From: an uncultured Clostridia bacterium
GTDB lineage: Bacteria; Bacillota; Clostridia; TANB77; CAG-508
NCBI GenBank assembly: GCA_944386685.1
Contig: CALXCA010000019.1
Span: forward strand, 1 to 38,557
Reading direction: 5' to 3'
DNA length: 38,557 nucleotides
This document shows positions 15,024 to 24,604 of the stretch, piece by piece. Numbering within the stretch: position 1 is the first letter of the stretch; each line of letters starts with the position of its first letter. Position numbers and translations under genes: made by a program. Under the pieces are notes generated by a model. The model was not told the origin of the DNA. It made no database searches and was given only the letters and a program-made list of their open reading frames with translations.

Positions 15024-15527
15024 ATGGAAATATTTACATTATTAGAAACATTAGAAGATATTTTAGAAAATAGTAAAGGCTTACCTTTTACAAGTAAAAC
15101 AATGGTAGATAAAGATGAGATACTTGATATTATTAAAGAAATTCGAATAAAACTACCAGATGAATTAAAACAAGCAAAATGGGTAAAAGAAGAAAGACAA
15201 AGAATATTAGCAGAAGCTCAAAAAGAAGCAGATGGAATTGTAAAAGAAGCAGAAAATAGAATTATAGCAATGATTGATGAACACGAAATAACAAGAAAAG
15301 CATATGAACAAAAAGCAGAAATAATAGAAACAGCAAATGAAATGTCTAGAGAAATATCTCAAGGAACAAAAGAATATGCAAATAGTTTATTAAATTCTAC
15401 AGAAAGTGTTCTTACAGATGCATTATCTAAATTAGAAAAAGATATTAGTGAAGCAGCAAATATGATGCAAATGTCATTAGAAGGAACAATAAAAACTATT
15501 CAAAACAGTAAAAAAGAATTACAATAA
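15024..15527 (+). CDS. Coiled-coil protein of the ATP-synthase-subunit-like / DivIVA-like type
   Basis: A 167-residue soluble protein, almost entirely helical. It has a short N-terminal part (about 1-50, LLETLEDILENSKGLPF), a long charged coiled coil (about 55-110, rich in AEAQKEADGIVKEAE), then amphipathic helix to the end. Genes like this just after rsmD in Clostridia are often annotated as ATPase or V-type ATPase subunit H-like, purely from coiled-coil similarity; no nucleotide-binding motif is present, so that name should not be trusted. AAAGGGG precedes ATG 15024. The resemblance to DivIVA coiled coils suggests a scaffold role, which is only an inference. Confidence 0.75.
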   Translation: MEIFTLLETLEDILENSKGLPFTSKTMVDKDEILDIIKEIRIKLPDELKQAKWVKEERQRILAEAQKEADGIVKEAENRIIAMIDEHEITRKAYEQKAEIIETANEMSREISQGTKEYANSLLNSTESVLTDALSKLEKDISEAANMMQMSLEGTIKTIQNSKKELQ

Positions 15528-15529
15528 AA

Positions 15530-15577
15530 GGGGGACACCCCTTATGTTATATTACATAAGGTTGTGTCCTTATTTTA
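15530..15577 (+). terminator. Terminator-like hairpin after the coiled-coil gene
   Basis: The outer stem GGACAC/GTGTCC (15533-15538 with 15564-15569) and the inner stem CTTATGT/ACATAAG enclose a TATATT-type loop. A short T-rich tail (TTATTTT) follows. Confidence 0.7.
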
Positions 15578-15714
15578 AGATTTTATAAAAATATGTAACT
15601 AAATAAACTAAAATAAAAACTAATTTTATATACAAATTTATATACAATAAAAAATCTTTAATTAATAAAAATTACATTATTATTGTTTATTTAAAGAGAG
15701 GAATGTGATAAATT

Positions 15715-18102
15715 GTGGCTAAAAAAAGAAGTAAAAAAAAGAAAAAGCAAAATAATACTCAAGATATTGGCTTAGTACTTGTAATTATTTTAAGTATATT
15801 ATTAACAGTTTTAATATATACTCAATCAGGGACAGTTGGAATTGCATTAAGTGATTTTTTTGGTGGAATGTTTGGATTTTTAAAATATATTTTACCAATA
15901 GGGTCTTTTGCAGTAGCAATAAAAATGGCTTGTGTTGACGAAGATGGCTATATATCATCAAAAATTTTTCAGTATACATTATTATTAATATTTATAGCTG
16001 TAATATTAAGTGTTATTCAAATATATAACGGAGAAATAAATATAGAACAAAATATATCAGAAATTGTAAAAGACGCATATCAACTTGGAGAAAATAATAT
16101 TGGAGGAGGAGCATTAGGAACAATTGCAGCAGTTCCACTATTTAAGTTATTTGGAAAAATTGGTACAATTATATTAAGTATAGGTGCAGCAATTATTTTA
16201 TTTGCAACAACATTTGGAATAAATGTATCAGAAATTATAAGAAATATGATGCAAAATGCTGTTGATAATAGTAAAGAAAAACATGAACAAAAACTAGAAG
16301 AAAGAGAAGAAAAAAATAATAGAAGAAGAGAAAAAATTGCTGTTGCAAGAGAACAAGCGGAAAAAGAAAAATTAACCTTAAAAGAAAAGAAAGCAAAATT
16401 AAGAGAAGAAAATAGAAGAGCTTATTTAGATGTAGATGACCAAGAAAAAGAAGAACAAATAAAAATTAATTTAAATGGAAGAATAAATTCAGAAAACCAA
16501 CAACCAGCATCAGAGCCAGATTTTATAGAAAATGATTTATTTAAAAAAGAGGAAGAAAAAAAAGAAGACAAAACAAAACAAGTTTTACAATTAGAACATG
16601 CAATATCTGTTGAAGATGAAAATTATCAATACCCACCAATAGAATTATTAAGTAAAGGTGAGAAAAAAGCAATAAAAGGTGGAGCTAAGGCGCTAGCAGA
16701 TGTTGCAACAAAATTACAAAAAACTTTATATAGTTTTGGAGTACAAGCAAAAGTAGAAAATGTTACAGTTGGACCTGCTATAACAAGATATGAATTAAAA
16801 CCAGCAGAGGGAGTTCGCGTTAGTAAAATTGCAAATTTAGCTGATGATATAGCATTAAATTTAGCAGCAGAAACTATTAGAATAGAAGCTCCAATTCCAG
16901 GAAAACAAGCTGTTGGAATAGAAGTACCAAATCAAGAAAAAGAAATGGTACATTTAAGAGAAGTATTAGAAAGTGATGAATTTGAAGATAGTAAATCTAA
17001 AATGAGTGTAGCACTTGGAAAAGATGTTGCAGGAAAAGTAATAATTGCAGATATGGCAAAAATGCCACATACATTAATTGCTGGTTCAACAGGTTCTGGT
17101 AAGAGTGTTTGTATTAATACAATAATAACAAGTATTATTTATAAGGCAAAACCAAGTGAGGTTAAACTTGTTATGGTTGATCCAAAAGTAGTTGAATTAT
17201 CTGTTTATAATGGTATACCACATTTATTAATTCCAGTTGTTACAGACCCAAAAAAAGCAGCAGGGGCTTTGGCATGGGCAGTACAAGAAATGGATAATAG
17301 ATATAATTTGTTTGCACAAAAAGGTGTTAGAGATTTAAAAGGATATAATGCATTAGTAGAAAAAGAAGAAGGAACGGGAAAATTACCACAAATATTAATT
17401 ATTATAGATGAGTTAGCAGATTTAATGATGGTTGCAGCAAAAGATGTAGAAGATTCTATATGCCGTTTAGCACAAAAGGCAAGAGCTGCTGGAATGCATT
17501 TAATAATTGCTACACAAAGACCTTCTGTTGATGTTATTACAGGTATTATTAAAGCAAATATTCCATCAAGAATAGCATTTGCGGTATCATCACAAGTAGA
17601 TTCTAGAACAATACTAGATCAGGTTGGAGCAGAAAAACTATTAGGAAAAGGTGATATGTTGTTTTATCCAACAGGTGCAACAAAACCAACAAGAATACAA
17701 GGTGCATTTGTATCTGATGAAGAAGTAGAAAAAATAGTTTCATTTGTTAAGTCAAATGGAGAGGCTACATATAATGAAGATATTTTAGATACAATAGAAA
17801 ATAGTGGTAAACCAGATAAAGAAATTCAAGAAGTTAATTCTAAAGAATCTGGAGATAAAACAGATGAACATTTAATGGAAGCTATTGAACTAGTAATAGA
17901 AACTGGTCAAGCATCTACATCATTTATTCAAAGAAGATTTAATGTTGGATATGCACGTGCAGGAAGAATAATTGACCAAATGGAAGAAAGAGGAGTTATT
18001 TCTGGATATCAAGGTAGCAAGCCACGTCAAGTATTAATGTCAAAAGAACAATGGGAAGAACTTAAAATGGGAACAGCACCTGTAGAAGAAAATGTAAATT
18101 AA
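15715..18102 (+). CDS. ftsK: DNA translocase FtsK/SpoIIIE
   Basis: Membrane-anchored hexameric motor that pumps chromosomal DNA through the division or sporulation septum. The 795 residues show a Lys-rich N-terminus, about four transmembrane segments (about 18-38, 45-70, 82-105 and 140-172), and a charged linker to about 300. The motor follows, with the Walker A motif GSTGSGKS (457-464), Walker B IIIDELADLM (about 562-571) and ATQRPSVDVITG. A C-terminal winged-helix gamma domain (LIQRRF-like SFIQRRFNVGYARAGRIID) reads polar DNA sequences. The start is GTG 15715; the AGAGAGGA 12 bases upstream is followed first by an ATG-TGA dead end (15704). Whether it acts in division, sporulation or both cannot be told from the sequence. 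Confidence 0.93.
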   Translation: MAKKRSKKKKKQNNTQDIGLVLVIILSILLTVLIYTQSGTVGIALSDFFGGMFGFLKYILPIGSFAVAIKMACVDEDGYISSKIFQYTLLLIFIAVILSVIQIYNGEINIEQNISEIVKDAYQLGENNIGGGALGTIAAVPLFKLFGKIGTIILSIGAAIILFATTFGINVSEIIRNMMQNAVDNSKEKHEQKLEEREEKNNRRREKIAVAREQAEKEKLTLKEKKAKLREENRRAYLDVDDQEKEEQIKINLNGRINSENQQPASEPDFIENDLFKKEEEKKEDKTKQVLQLEHAISVEDENYQYPPIELLSKGEKKAIKGGAKALADVATKLQKTLYSFGVQAKVENVTVGPAITRYELKPAEGVRVSKIANLADDIALNLAAETIRIEAPIPGKQAVGIEVPNQEKEMVHLREVLESDEFEDSKSKMSVALGKDVAGKVIIADMAKMPHTLIAGSTGSGKSVCINTIITSIIYKAKPSEVKLVMVDPKVVELSVYNGIPHLLIPVVTDPKKAAGALAWAVQEMDNRYNLFAQKGVRDLKGYNALVEKEEGTGKLPQILIIIDELADLMMVAAKDVEDSICRLAQKARAAGMHLIIATQRPSVDVITGIIKANIPSRIAFAVSSQVDSRTILDQVGAEKLLGKGDMLFYPTGATKPTRIQGAFVSDEEVEKIVSFVKSNGEATYNEDILDTIENSGKPDKEIQEVNSKESGDKTDEHLMEAIELVIETGQASTSFIQRRFNVGYARAGRIIDQMEERGVISGYQGSKPRQVLMSKEQWEELKMGTAPVEENVN

Positions 18103-18126
18103 CAAAAGAAAGGTGGGGAAGATTTT

Positions 18127-19653
18127 ATGCTAGACAAAATAAGAAAAATGGATAGAAATGAAGCTTTAGAGATGGTTTTAGAACAAAAAGATATTGACGA
18201 AAAGACAAAAAATCTTCTCCAAGGAATTTTATATAAAATAGAAGTATCTTATAGTGATTATAAAAAAGCAAAAGTAATAAATAAAACCGAAAAACAATAT
18301 ATAGATGAAATAATTGGAAATATTAATAAAAAATGCAATAAAATAATCACAATAAGCTTTAATGATAAGATTGAAAACTCAGAAATAATGGAACAATTAG
18401 AAAAAAACAAATTTTATGTTGATGAAAAACAAATTATTACATATCCAATAGAAGAAAAATTATTATATGCTATAGAAAAAAGTATAAATAAGAAAAAAAT
18501 TGTAAGTGGAAAATATGGTATATTTGCAAATACTATTTCAAATTTTATTATAACTGGTAAAAATATTGATAGAGTAGAAGTTTTAAGAGATTTTAATGGT
18601 TGGTCATGGACAACAATAAAACAAGAAATAGAAAATATAAAAGCAAATTTAGTTTATCAAACATTGCAGATATTGTTTGGTGAAGAATTTATGCAAAATT
18701 GGACATTAGACACAGATGGAATTATTGGATATTTTGAGATTTTAAAAACTAAGATAAGTGAAAAATATGGTGAAGATATTTCAGAAAAATTTGAAAAAAT
18801 ACTAGAAAAAATATCAATATTAAATGAAACAAAATTTGACTATAATTTTAAAAAAGAAAATATAAAAAAATTAAATGAATTACAAGAAAAAATTAAATTA
18901 ATGAATATTGTTCCTGAATATGTTACTGCACAAACAGAAGAAAAGAAAAAAATAGAAAAAGAAATTGCTGAGCAACAAAAATTTTTAAACTCTGAAAAAT
19001 TGGTACTAGAAGAATACAACAAAATGAATAAAAAGGCAGAACTACAAAATAAAATAATAAGTATAAATGCAATAAAAAAGAAAATAAGATTAGAAATATT
19101 AGAATTATTAAATAAAATTGAAGAAATAAATAATGGCTTAATGCCCAATAATTTTATGCAATTAAAAGAACAAATTAGTAAAGACAAATATTTATATGAA
19201 ACAATTTATTATACAAAAGATGAAGAAGATGATTTATATATTGAATTTGAGAAGATTTTCTTACAATGTTTTGAAAGACAAATAAAAGATGCAAAATCAG
19301 AGGATTTAATAAAATTAATATACAAATTTAGATATTTTAATTTATTACCATTTGATGAACTAAGAGCAATAAAAGAAATAAATGAGCTAGAAGAAAAAAC
19401 TACAGAAATAAAAAAAGAATTATTAAAACAAGCAAAAAAATTAAAAATTATTTCAAATAATGTTCCATTCGAAGTTTGGACTCATATTTTTGAAACTAGA
19501 ATAATAGAACTTAACCAATTATATTATAAAATTTTTAATGAATATGATAAAAAATATGTTCAAATTTTTGATGAAAAAATATCAGAAGAAAAATTTTTAA
19601 TAAATAATATTGAAAAAAATAAACTAAATAAAAAGATAAAAATATTTATTTAA
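18127..19653 (+). CDS. Hypothetical 508-aa coiled-coil protein downstream of ftsK
   Basis: Not recognised. The protein is soluble, very rich in Lys, Glu, Ile and Asn, without signal peptide or membrane segment. Residues 1-100 are helical and charged. About 105-200 form the most distinctive, probably globular part (KYGIFANTISNFIITGKNIDR, DFNGWSWTTIKQEIENIK and LVYQTLQILFGEEFMQNW, quoted in parts). About 230-350 and 410-470 are predicted coiled coils. Near the end is a small hydrophobic segment VPFEVWTHIFETRI. It begins 24 bases after ftsK with AAAGGTGGGG upstream of ATG 18127, so it is probably in the ftsK operon and may act at the septum or on DNA, but that is only suggested by position. Confidence 0.7.
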   Translation: MLDKIRKMDRNEALEMVLEQKDIDEKTKNLLQGILYKIEVSYSDYKKAKVINKTEKQYIDEIIGNINKKCNKIITISFNDKIENSEIMEQLEKNKFYVDEKQIITYPIEEKLLYAIEKSINKKKIVSGKYGIFANTISNFIITGKNIDRVEVLRDFNGWSWTTIKQEIENIKANLVYQTLQILFGEEFMQNWTLDTDGIIGYFEILKTKISEKYGEDISEKFEKILEKISILNETKFDYNFKKENIKKLNELQEKIKLMNIVPEYVTAQTEEKKKIEKEIAEQQKFLNSEKLVLEEYNKMNKKAELQNKIISINAIKKKIRLEILELLNKIEEINNGLMPNNFMQLKEQISKDKYLYETIYYTKDEEDDLYIEFEKIFLQCFERQIKDAKSEDLIKLIYKFRYFNLLPFDELRAIKEINELEEKTTEIKKELLKQAKKLKIISNNVPFEVWTHIFETRIIELNQLYYKIFNEYDKKYVQIFDEKISEEKFLINNIEKNKLNKKIKIFI

Positions 19654-19755
19654 AGCACAAATGATATTAAAATATATAAAAAGAAAAATGTCTGCTATTA
19701 AAAAAAGAGCTTTGGCTCAAACAGAATTAATTATTAATATAATAATTTGTGCTTT
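19652..19755 (+). promoter_or_regulatory. Inverted-repeat leader between the coiled-coil gene and the second beta-CASP nuclease
   Basis: AAAGCACAAAT (19652-19662) and ATTTGTGCTTT (19745-19755) are exact 11-bp complements about 80 bases apart, starting in the stop codon of one gene and ending two bases before the GGGAAGGA ribosome-binding site of the next. Between them lie AT-rich complementary stretches and a small GAGC-TTTG-GCTC hairpin. It could be a weak terminator with read-through or an RNA leader controlling the nuclease. Confidence 0.55.
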
Positions 19756-19774
19756 TGGGAAGGATAATTAATAT

Positions 19775-21418
19775 ATGAAAATTACTTTTTTAGGTGCAAC
19801 ACAAATTGTAACAGGCTCAAATTTTTTAGTTGAAGCCGCAGGAAAAAGATTTATAGTAGACTGTGGAATGTATCAAGGAAAAGCACAATTAGAGGAACAA
19901 AATTTTAGAGAATTTGACTATAATCCAGCAGAGTTAGATTTTATGTTATTAACACATGCACATATAGATCACTCTGGTAGAATTCCTAAATTATATAATG
20001 AGGGTTTTAAAGGACCAATTTATGCACATAAAGCAACATGTGATTTGTGTAGTATAATGTTACCAGATAGTGGACATATACAAGAAATGGAAGCTGAATG
20101 GAAAAATAAAAAAAGAATAAGAAAAGGTGAAGAACCTAGACCACCACTTTATACAGCTGATGATGCTACAAAATGTATGGAAATATTTGTGCCAGTAAAA
20201 TATGATGAAATAATTCAAGTTGATGAAAATATATTTGTTCGTTTTAATGATGCAGGACATATGTTAGGTTCAAGTATAATAGAGGTTTGGGCTAAAGAAG
20301 ATGGAAAGCAAACAAAGGCTGTTTTTTCTGGAGATATTGGAAATAATGATATACCACTTTTATCAGAACCAACAATGATAGATTCTTGTGATTATTTAGT
20401 TATGGAATCTACATATGGAAGTAGACTTCATATGCGTAATGACCAAAAAGCAGAATTATTTTTGGATATTGTATCTGAAACAATTGATAATGGAGGAACA
20501 GTTGTAATTCCATCATTTGCAGTTGGAAGAACACAAGAAATTTTATATGAAATTAATAAAATAAAAGAAAATAGACATGACGAAGAATTTATGAGAAAAT
20601 ATGAAACATTAATGAAAGTTCCTGTATATGTGGATAGTCCTCTTGCAATATCTGCAACACAGATATTTAGAGAAAATACAGAATTATTTGAACAAGAAGT
20701 ACAAGAAGAAATGAACAGAGGAAATAATCCATTAGAATTTCCAGGATTAAAGTTTACACAAACAGCTGATGAATCTAAAGCTTTAAACGAAAGTACAGAA
20801 CCATCAATTATAATTTCTGCAAGTGGAATGTGTGATGTTGGAAGAATAAAACATCATTTAAAACATAATATTTGGAATCCAAAAAGTACAATACTTTTTG
20901 TAGGATATCAAGCACCTGGAACACTAGGATATGAAATAGTTAATGGTGCAAAAAAAGTTACAATATTTGGAGAAGAATTTGCAGTAAATGCAAGAATTGA
21001 ATATATAGAGGGATATTCTGGACATGCAGACCAAGATGGTTTAATGAATTTTATTTATTCATTTTATTCAAAACCAAAACATATATTTTTAGTACATGGT
21101 GAAGAAGATTCACAAGAAACATTAAGAAATAAAATTTTAGAAGAAACAGGAATAGGGGTATCTATTCCAGAATATGGAGAGACATATCAATTAGACGATG
21201 AATTAAGAATAACTAATAAGATTAAATTAGGAAAATCTGAATTATTGAGAAGAGAAGTTATGAATAGATTAGAAAAATTACATGATGAATTTGAAGATAT
21301 GCAAATTATGGTTAAAGAAGATGTTGGAAGTAATGAACTTCGTGATGAAGATATATTCAGAATTAATGAAAAAATTAAAGATTTGGAAAAACAAATTTTA
21401 TATGTTATAGAGGGTTAA
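19775..21418 (+). CDS. MBL-fold / beta-CASP RNA nuclease (YSH1/COG1236 type)
   Basis: Predicted RNA-processing exonuclease/endonuclease of 547 residues. Zinc-site motifs are complete: T60-H61-A-H63-I-D65-H66, DAGHMLGSS and SGDIGN, followed by beta-CASP motifs MESTYGSR, VIPSFAVGRTQEILYEI, ISASGMCDVGRIKHHL, GYSGHADQDGL and VHGEEDSQ. This is the standard, widespread bacterial form; the N-terminal MKITFLGATQIVTGS is conserved. GGGAAGGA precedes ATG 19775. It is the closer relative of typical Clostridia proteins than the divergent paralogue at 198-1709. An unusual inverted-repeat leader lies directly upstream. Confidence 0.9.
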   Translation: MKITFLGATQIVTGSNFLVEAAGKRFIVDCGMYQGKAQLEEQNFREFDYNPAELDFMLLTHAHIDHSGRIPKLYNEGFKGPIYAHKATCDLCSIMLPDSGHIQEMEAEWKNKKRIRKGEEPRPPLYTADDATKCMEIFVPVKYDEIIQVDENIFVRFNDAGHMLGSSIIEVWAKEDGKQTKAVFSGDIGNNDIPLLSEPTMIDSCDYLVMESTYGSRLHMRNDQKAELFLDIVSETIDNGGTVVIPSFAVGRTQEILYEINKIKENRHDEEFMRKYETLMKVPVYVDSPLAISATQIFRENTELFEQEVQEEMNRGNNPLEFPGLKFTQTADESKALNESTEPSIIISASGMCDVGRIKHHLKHNIWNPKSTILFVGYQAPGTLGYEIVNGAKKVTIFGEEFAVNARIEYIEGYSGHADQDGLMNFIYSFYSKPKHIFLVHGEEDSQETLRNKILEETGIGVSIPEYGETYQLDDELRITNKIKLGKSELLRREVMNRLEKLHDEFEDMQIMVKEDVGSNELRDEDIFRINEKIKDLEKQILYVIEG

Positions 21419-21540
21419 AATTCAATAAATTATAAGCTTTTTTGAATTGTTAAAATTGTAATAACTTATATTATTGAAAATACTAGAATAACAAACATTT
21501 AAAATTAAAGAAACAAGAGAAAAGAAAGGGAAAAATAACA

Positions 21541-23436
21541 ATGGACAAATATTTAAATGAAGCGATTATAGGTAATGGAAGAATACTTGCAACATATTCT
21601 TATAAAGGAGAAATGCTAAGATTATCATATCCAAATTGTGATAACAGACAATACTTAAATTATTTTCACACTGGAGTAAAAGTAAATGACTCAAATATAA
21701 TTTATTTACATGATGATATTAATAATACATATGTACAATATTATGATGTAGACACAAACATTTTAAATACAGAAATAACAAATACATATTTTAATTTAAA
21801 AATTGTGCAAACAGATTTTGTGTCTATAAAAGAAGATGTATTAATAAAAAAATATTCTTTTATTAATGAAAGTAATATAGAACAAGATGTAAAGTTCTTA
21901 ATACATTCAGAATTATTATCAGATCAAAATAATTTTATTAGCGGACTAGAAATTGATAATGGGATGGTACAATTTGCACATGACTTTTCTGTTGCAACTT
22001 TTGCTAAGGGAGAAAATCCATTTATTTGTCAAATAAATAATAGTAATAATAATTTTTATACAGGAATTATAGGTGGAAAAGATTATATTGGAATGTCTAA
22101 AGATTCAAGCATAAGTTTTGATTTAGGTGTAATTCATCCTGGTGAAAGAAAAGATATAGATATATGTATATGTATTGATGAATACAAAAAAACTATGAAT
22201 AAATTTATAGATGAAATAGAGAGAATTAAAAAAATTGATTTTGCTAAAGAATATAATGATGTAAAAGCATATTGGAGAAAATATGTAAAAGAACATGATG
22301 GATTAAAACTAAGTGAACCACAAAATAGTTATGAAGAAAAAATGGTACAAATATATAAAAGAAGTATATTGTTATTTCCACTATTAACAAATCAAGAAAC
22401 TGGTGGAATTATTGCAGGAGCCGAAGTAGATGAACATTTAACTCAATGTGGTAGATATGGATATTGCTGGCCAAGAGATGCAGTATTTATTACAAAAGCA
22501 TTAGATATACTAAAAATGACGGATGTAACAGAAAAATTTTATAATAAGTTTTGTAAAATAACACAAAGTAAAAATGGAATGTGGGAGCAACGTTTTTATA
22601 CAGATGGTAGATTAGCTCCGTCATGGGGTTATCAAGTAGATGAAACTGCAAGTGTTGTATATGGAGTTTATAATCATTATGAATATACAAAAAATGAAGA
22701 GTTTTTAAAAGAAAATTTACATATGTGTGAAATGGCAATAAACTTTTTAAAAAAATATGTGTATGATATATTAGAAAAAACAGGAAAATTTCATATAAGC
22801 TATGATATTTGGGAAGAAAATGATAAAGGAGCACACTTTTATTCATTAGCAAGTATAATTTGTGCATTTGAGAGCATTAAAAAGATATATAATGTATTAG
22901 GAAAAAATGTATCAGATTTTGAAAATAATAGGTTAAAAGAAGAAAAAATTAATAAAAATGTAAATGAAATTACAAAATTACAAGTAGAATTAAAAAAGTT
23001 TATTGAAGAAAATTTATATGATGAAAATAGAAAATCATTTGTTAGAAATACAGAAGATAGAAGAATAGATATAAGTTTACTTGGAGGAGTTTATCCATTT
23101 AATGTTTTTTCTCCAAAAGAAAAAAATATTTTAAATACAATAGAAAATATTAACTTAACACTTAGAACCTATACAGGTGGATATCAAAGATATGAACACG
23201 ATGGTTACAGAAATGGTGCTCCATGGGTTATTTCTAATTTATGGATGACATTATATTATTTAGAAATTGGAGAAAAGAAAAAGGCAAAAGAAACATTTGA
23301 CTTTGTTATAAAAACAATGGGAAAACACAGCTTTTTAGGAGAACAGATTGATAATTCTACTTTAAAACCAAATTGGGTTATAGGACTTGGTTGGTCACAT
23401 GCAATGTTTATAATTGTTCTAGAAAAATTGACATGA
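21541..23436 (+). CDS. GH15-family glucoamylase-type glycoside hydrolase
   Basis: Inverting exo-glucosidase predicted to release glucose from alpha-glucans or oligosaccharides. The 631 residues contain an N-terminal beta-sandwich (about 1-240) and an (alpha/alpha)6 barrel (about 265-631). Catalytic-domain signatures are YCWPRDAVF, APSWGYQVDETASV, SYDIWEEN with the likely general acid at E425/E426, TGGYQRYEHDGY, and LGEQIDNS with the likely general base E601, followed by NWVIGLGWSHA. There is no signal peptide, so it should act inside the cell, for instance on stored glycogen; this fits the glycogen-synthase-like GT4 at 2579. AAAGGG lies about seven bases before ATG 21541. Substrate (maltodextrin, trehalose or isomalto-type) is not determined by the sequence. 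Confidence 0.88.
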   Translation: MDKYLNEAIIGNGRILATYSYKGEMLRLSYPNCDNRQYLNYFHTGVKVNDSNIIYLHDDINNTYVQYYDVDTNILNTEITNTYFNLKIVQTDFVSIKEDVLIKKYSFINESNIEQDVKFLIHSELLSDQNNFISGLEIDNGMVQFAHDFSVATFAKGENPFICQINNSNNNFYTGIIGGKDYIGMSKDSSISFDLGVIHPGERKDIDICICIDEYKKTMNKFIDEIERIKKIDFAKEYNDVKAYWRKYVKEHDGLKLSEPQNSYEEKMVQIYKRSILLFPLLTNQETGGIIAGAEVDEHLTQCGRYGYCWPRDAVFITKALDILKMTDVTEKFYNKFCKITQSKNGMWEQRFYTDGRLAPSWGYQVDETASVVYGVYNHYEYTKNEEFLKENLHMCEMAINFLKKYVYDILEKTGKFHISYDIWEENDKGAHFYSLASIICAFESIKKIYNVLGKNVSDFENNRLKEEKINKNVNEITKLQVELKKFIEENLYDENRKSFVRNTEDRRIDISLLGGVYPFNVFSPKEKNILNTIENINLTLRTYTGGYQRYEHDGYRNGAPWVISNLWMTLYYLEIGEKKKAKETFDFVIKTMGKHSFLGEQIDNSTLKPNWVIGLGWSHAMFIIVLEKLT

Positions 23437-23471
23437 ATTATTGTATTTTTTACAAGAAAGGATATAAGAAG

Positions 23472-23696
23472 ATGGAACAAAGTAAATGGATTATGGTTAG
23501 AAGAGAAACTGCTTTTGAAAAATTTAAGAGAAAAATTAAAAACTTTATTTTTAACTTTTTTGGAATTGAAGTTATAAATGAAGAAAAAAATAAAATAAAT
23601 AGAGATAAAAATACAACAAATTCAAATATTAAAAATAATATAAAAGATGTTAATAAAAATGACGAAATTACAATAGAAATTTTATTAGAAAAATAG
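23472..23696 (+). CDS. Small basic hypothetical protein (74 aa)
   Basis: Not recognised. The N-terminal half is a basic amphipathic segment (MVRRETAFEKFKRKIKNFIF) ending in FNFFGIEVI; the C-terminal half is Asn/Lys-rich and probably disordered. I start it at ATG 23472, which has AGAAAGGA about ten bases upstream, rather than at the longer frame starting inside the GH15 gene at 23373. It follows the GH15 gene by 35 bases and may be co-transcribed. A membrane-surface-binding helix is possible from its character. Confidence 0.55.
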   Translation: MEQSKWIMVRRETAFEKFKRKIKNFIFNFFGIEVINEEKNKINRDKNTTNSNIKNNIKDVNKNDEITIEILLEK

Positions 23697-23705
23697 AAAA
23701 AATAC

Positions 23706-23734
23706 TTGAAAAAAATTTATTTAATTTATATAAT
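23706..23734 (+). promoter_or_regulatory. Promoter for the DUF975 membrane protein gene
   Basis: TTGAAA (23706-23711), 17-base spacer, perfect TATAAT (23729-23734), about 55 bases before the start at 23789. Confidence 0.6.
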
Positions 23735-23788
23735 AATTATGATAAAATATTTATCAAATAAATTTACAAAAGAGAGAGGAGTAAAAAA

Positions 23789-24556
23789 ATGGTAGCAACA
23801 GATATAAGAAAAAACGCAAGAAAAGCACTTAAAGGAAAGTGGAACAAAGGAGCAATTATTGCTTTTATAGTAATTTTGGTTTCTGTTGGAATTAATTTAT
23901 TAGCTTGGAAATTGCAAGAAAATGTAATTTTAGTAAATGTAATTTCTGCAATATATGTATTAATAGGTGTTCCATTAAGTATTGGAGTTGTATATGGCTT
24001 TTTAGAATTGAAGAGAAAGAAAGATTCAAAAATTTTTGACTTTTTAAAACTTACATTCAAAAATTTTGCAAAATCTTGGGCAGTATCATGGATGATTATT
24101 TTAAAAATGATATTACCAATAATATGTGTTGCAGTTGCAATTATATTATATGCAACATTAATGTTTACATCAAATGAAATTAGTTTTGGATTTATGTTAT
24201 TAGGAGTTGCTGTATTTATGGCAGCAATTGTATATGCAGTTGTAATTGGATTATTATATGTACTAGCATATTATATTGCATATGATCATCCAGAAATGGG
24301 AATAAGACAAGTAGTAAATGAAAGTGCAAGATTAATGAGAGGACATAGAGGAGACTATTTTGTTCTTATGCTATCTTTTTTAGGATGGGCAATACTATGT
24401 GTATTAACAGTAGGAGTGGGCTTTATATGGTTAGCACCATATATGCAAACAGCCATGATATGTTTCTACGAAGAAGTTATTAAATTAGATAAAAAATCTA
24501 AAAAAGAAACAAAAACAGAAAAAGTAGAAGAAACAAAAGAAGATAATAAAGAATAA
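23789..24556 (+). CDS. DUF975-family integral membrane protein
   Basis: A 255-residue membrane protein of unknown function. The N-terminus (DIRKNARKALKGKWNKGAI) and the C-terminal block (ESARLMRGHRGDYFVLMLSF, then LGWAILCVLTVGVGFIWLAPY) are the two signatures of the DUF975 family. Five to six membrane segments are visible: about 22-40, 48-70, 100-125, 130-165 and 198-222. The last 30 residues are a charged Lys/Glu tail, presumably cytoplasmic. AGAGAGGAG precedes ATG 23789. It stands alone with its own promoter and is followed by a palindromic repeat element. Confidence 0.8.
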   Translation: MVATDIRKNARKALKGKWNKGAIIAFIVILVSVGINLLAWKLQENVILVNVISAIYVLIGVPLSIGVVYGFLELKRKKDSKIFDFLKLTFKNFAKSWAVSWMIILKMILPIICVAVAIILYATLMFTSNEISFGFMLLGVAVFMAAIVYAVVIGLLYVLAYYIAYDHPEMGIRQVVNESARLMRGHRGDYFVLMLSFLGWAILCVLTVGVGFIWLAPYMQTAMICFYEEVIKLDKKSKKETKTEKVEETKEDNKE

Positions 24557-24604
24557 CATTTAGATTTGTTGGTATTTTGTTAGGGTCGACCACTTTTGCG
24601 ATTA

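Noticed and set aside
15024..15527. Genuine ATP synthase or V-ATPase subunit.
   Set aside because: Similarity is limited to coiled-coil composition; no other ATPase genes are present.
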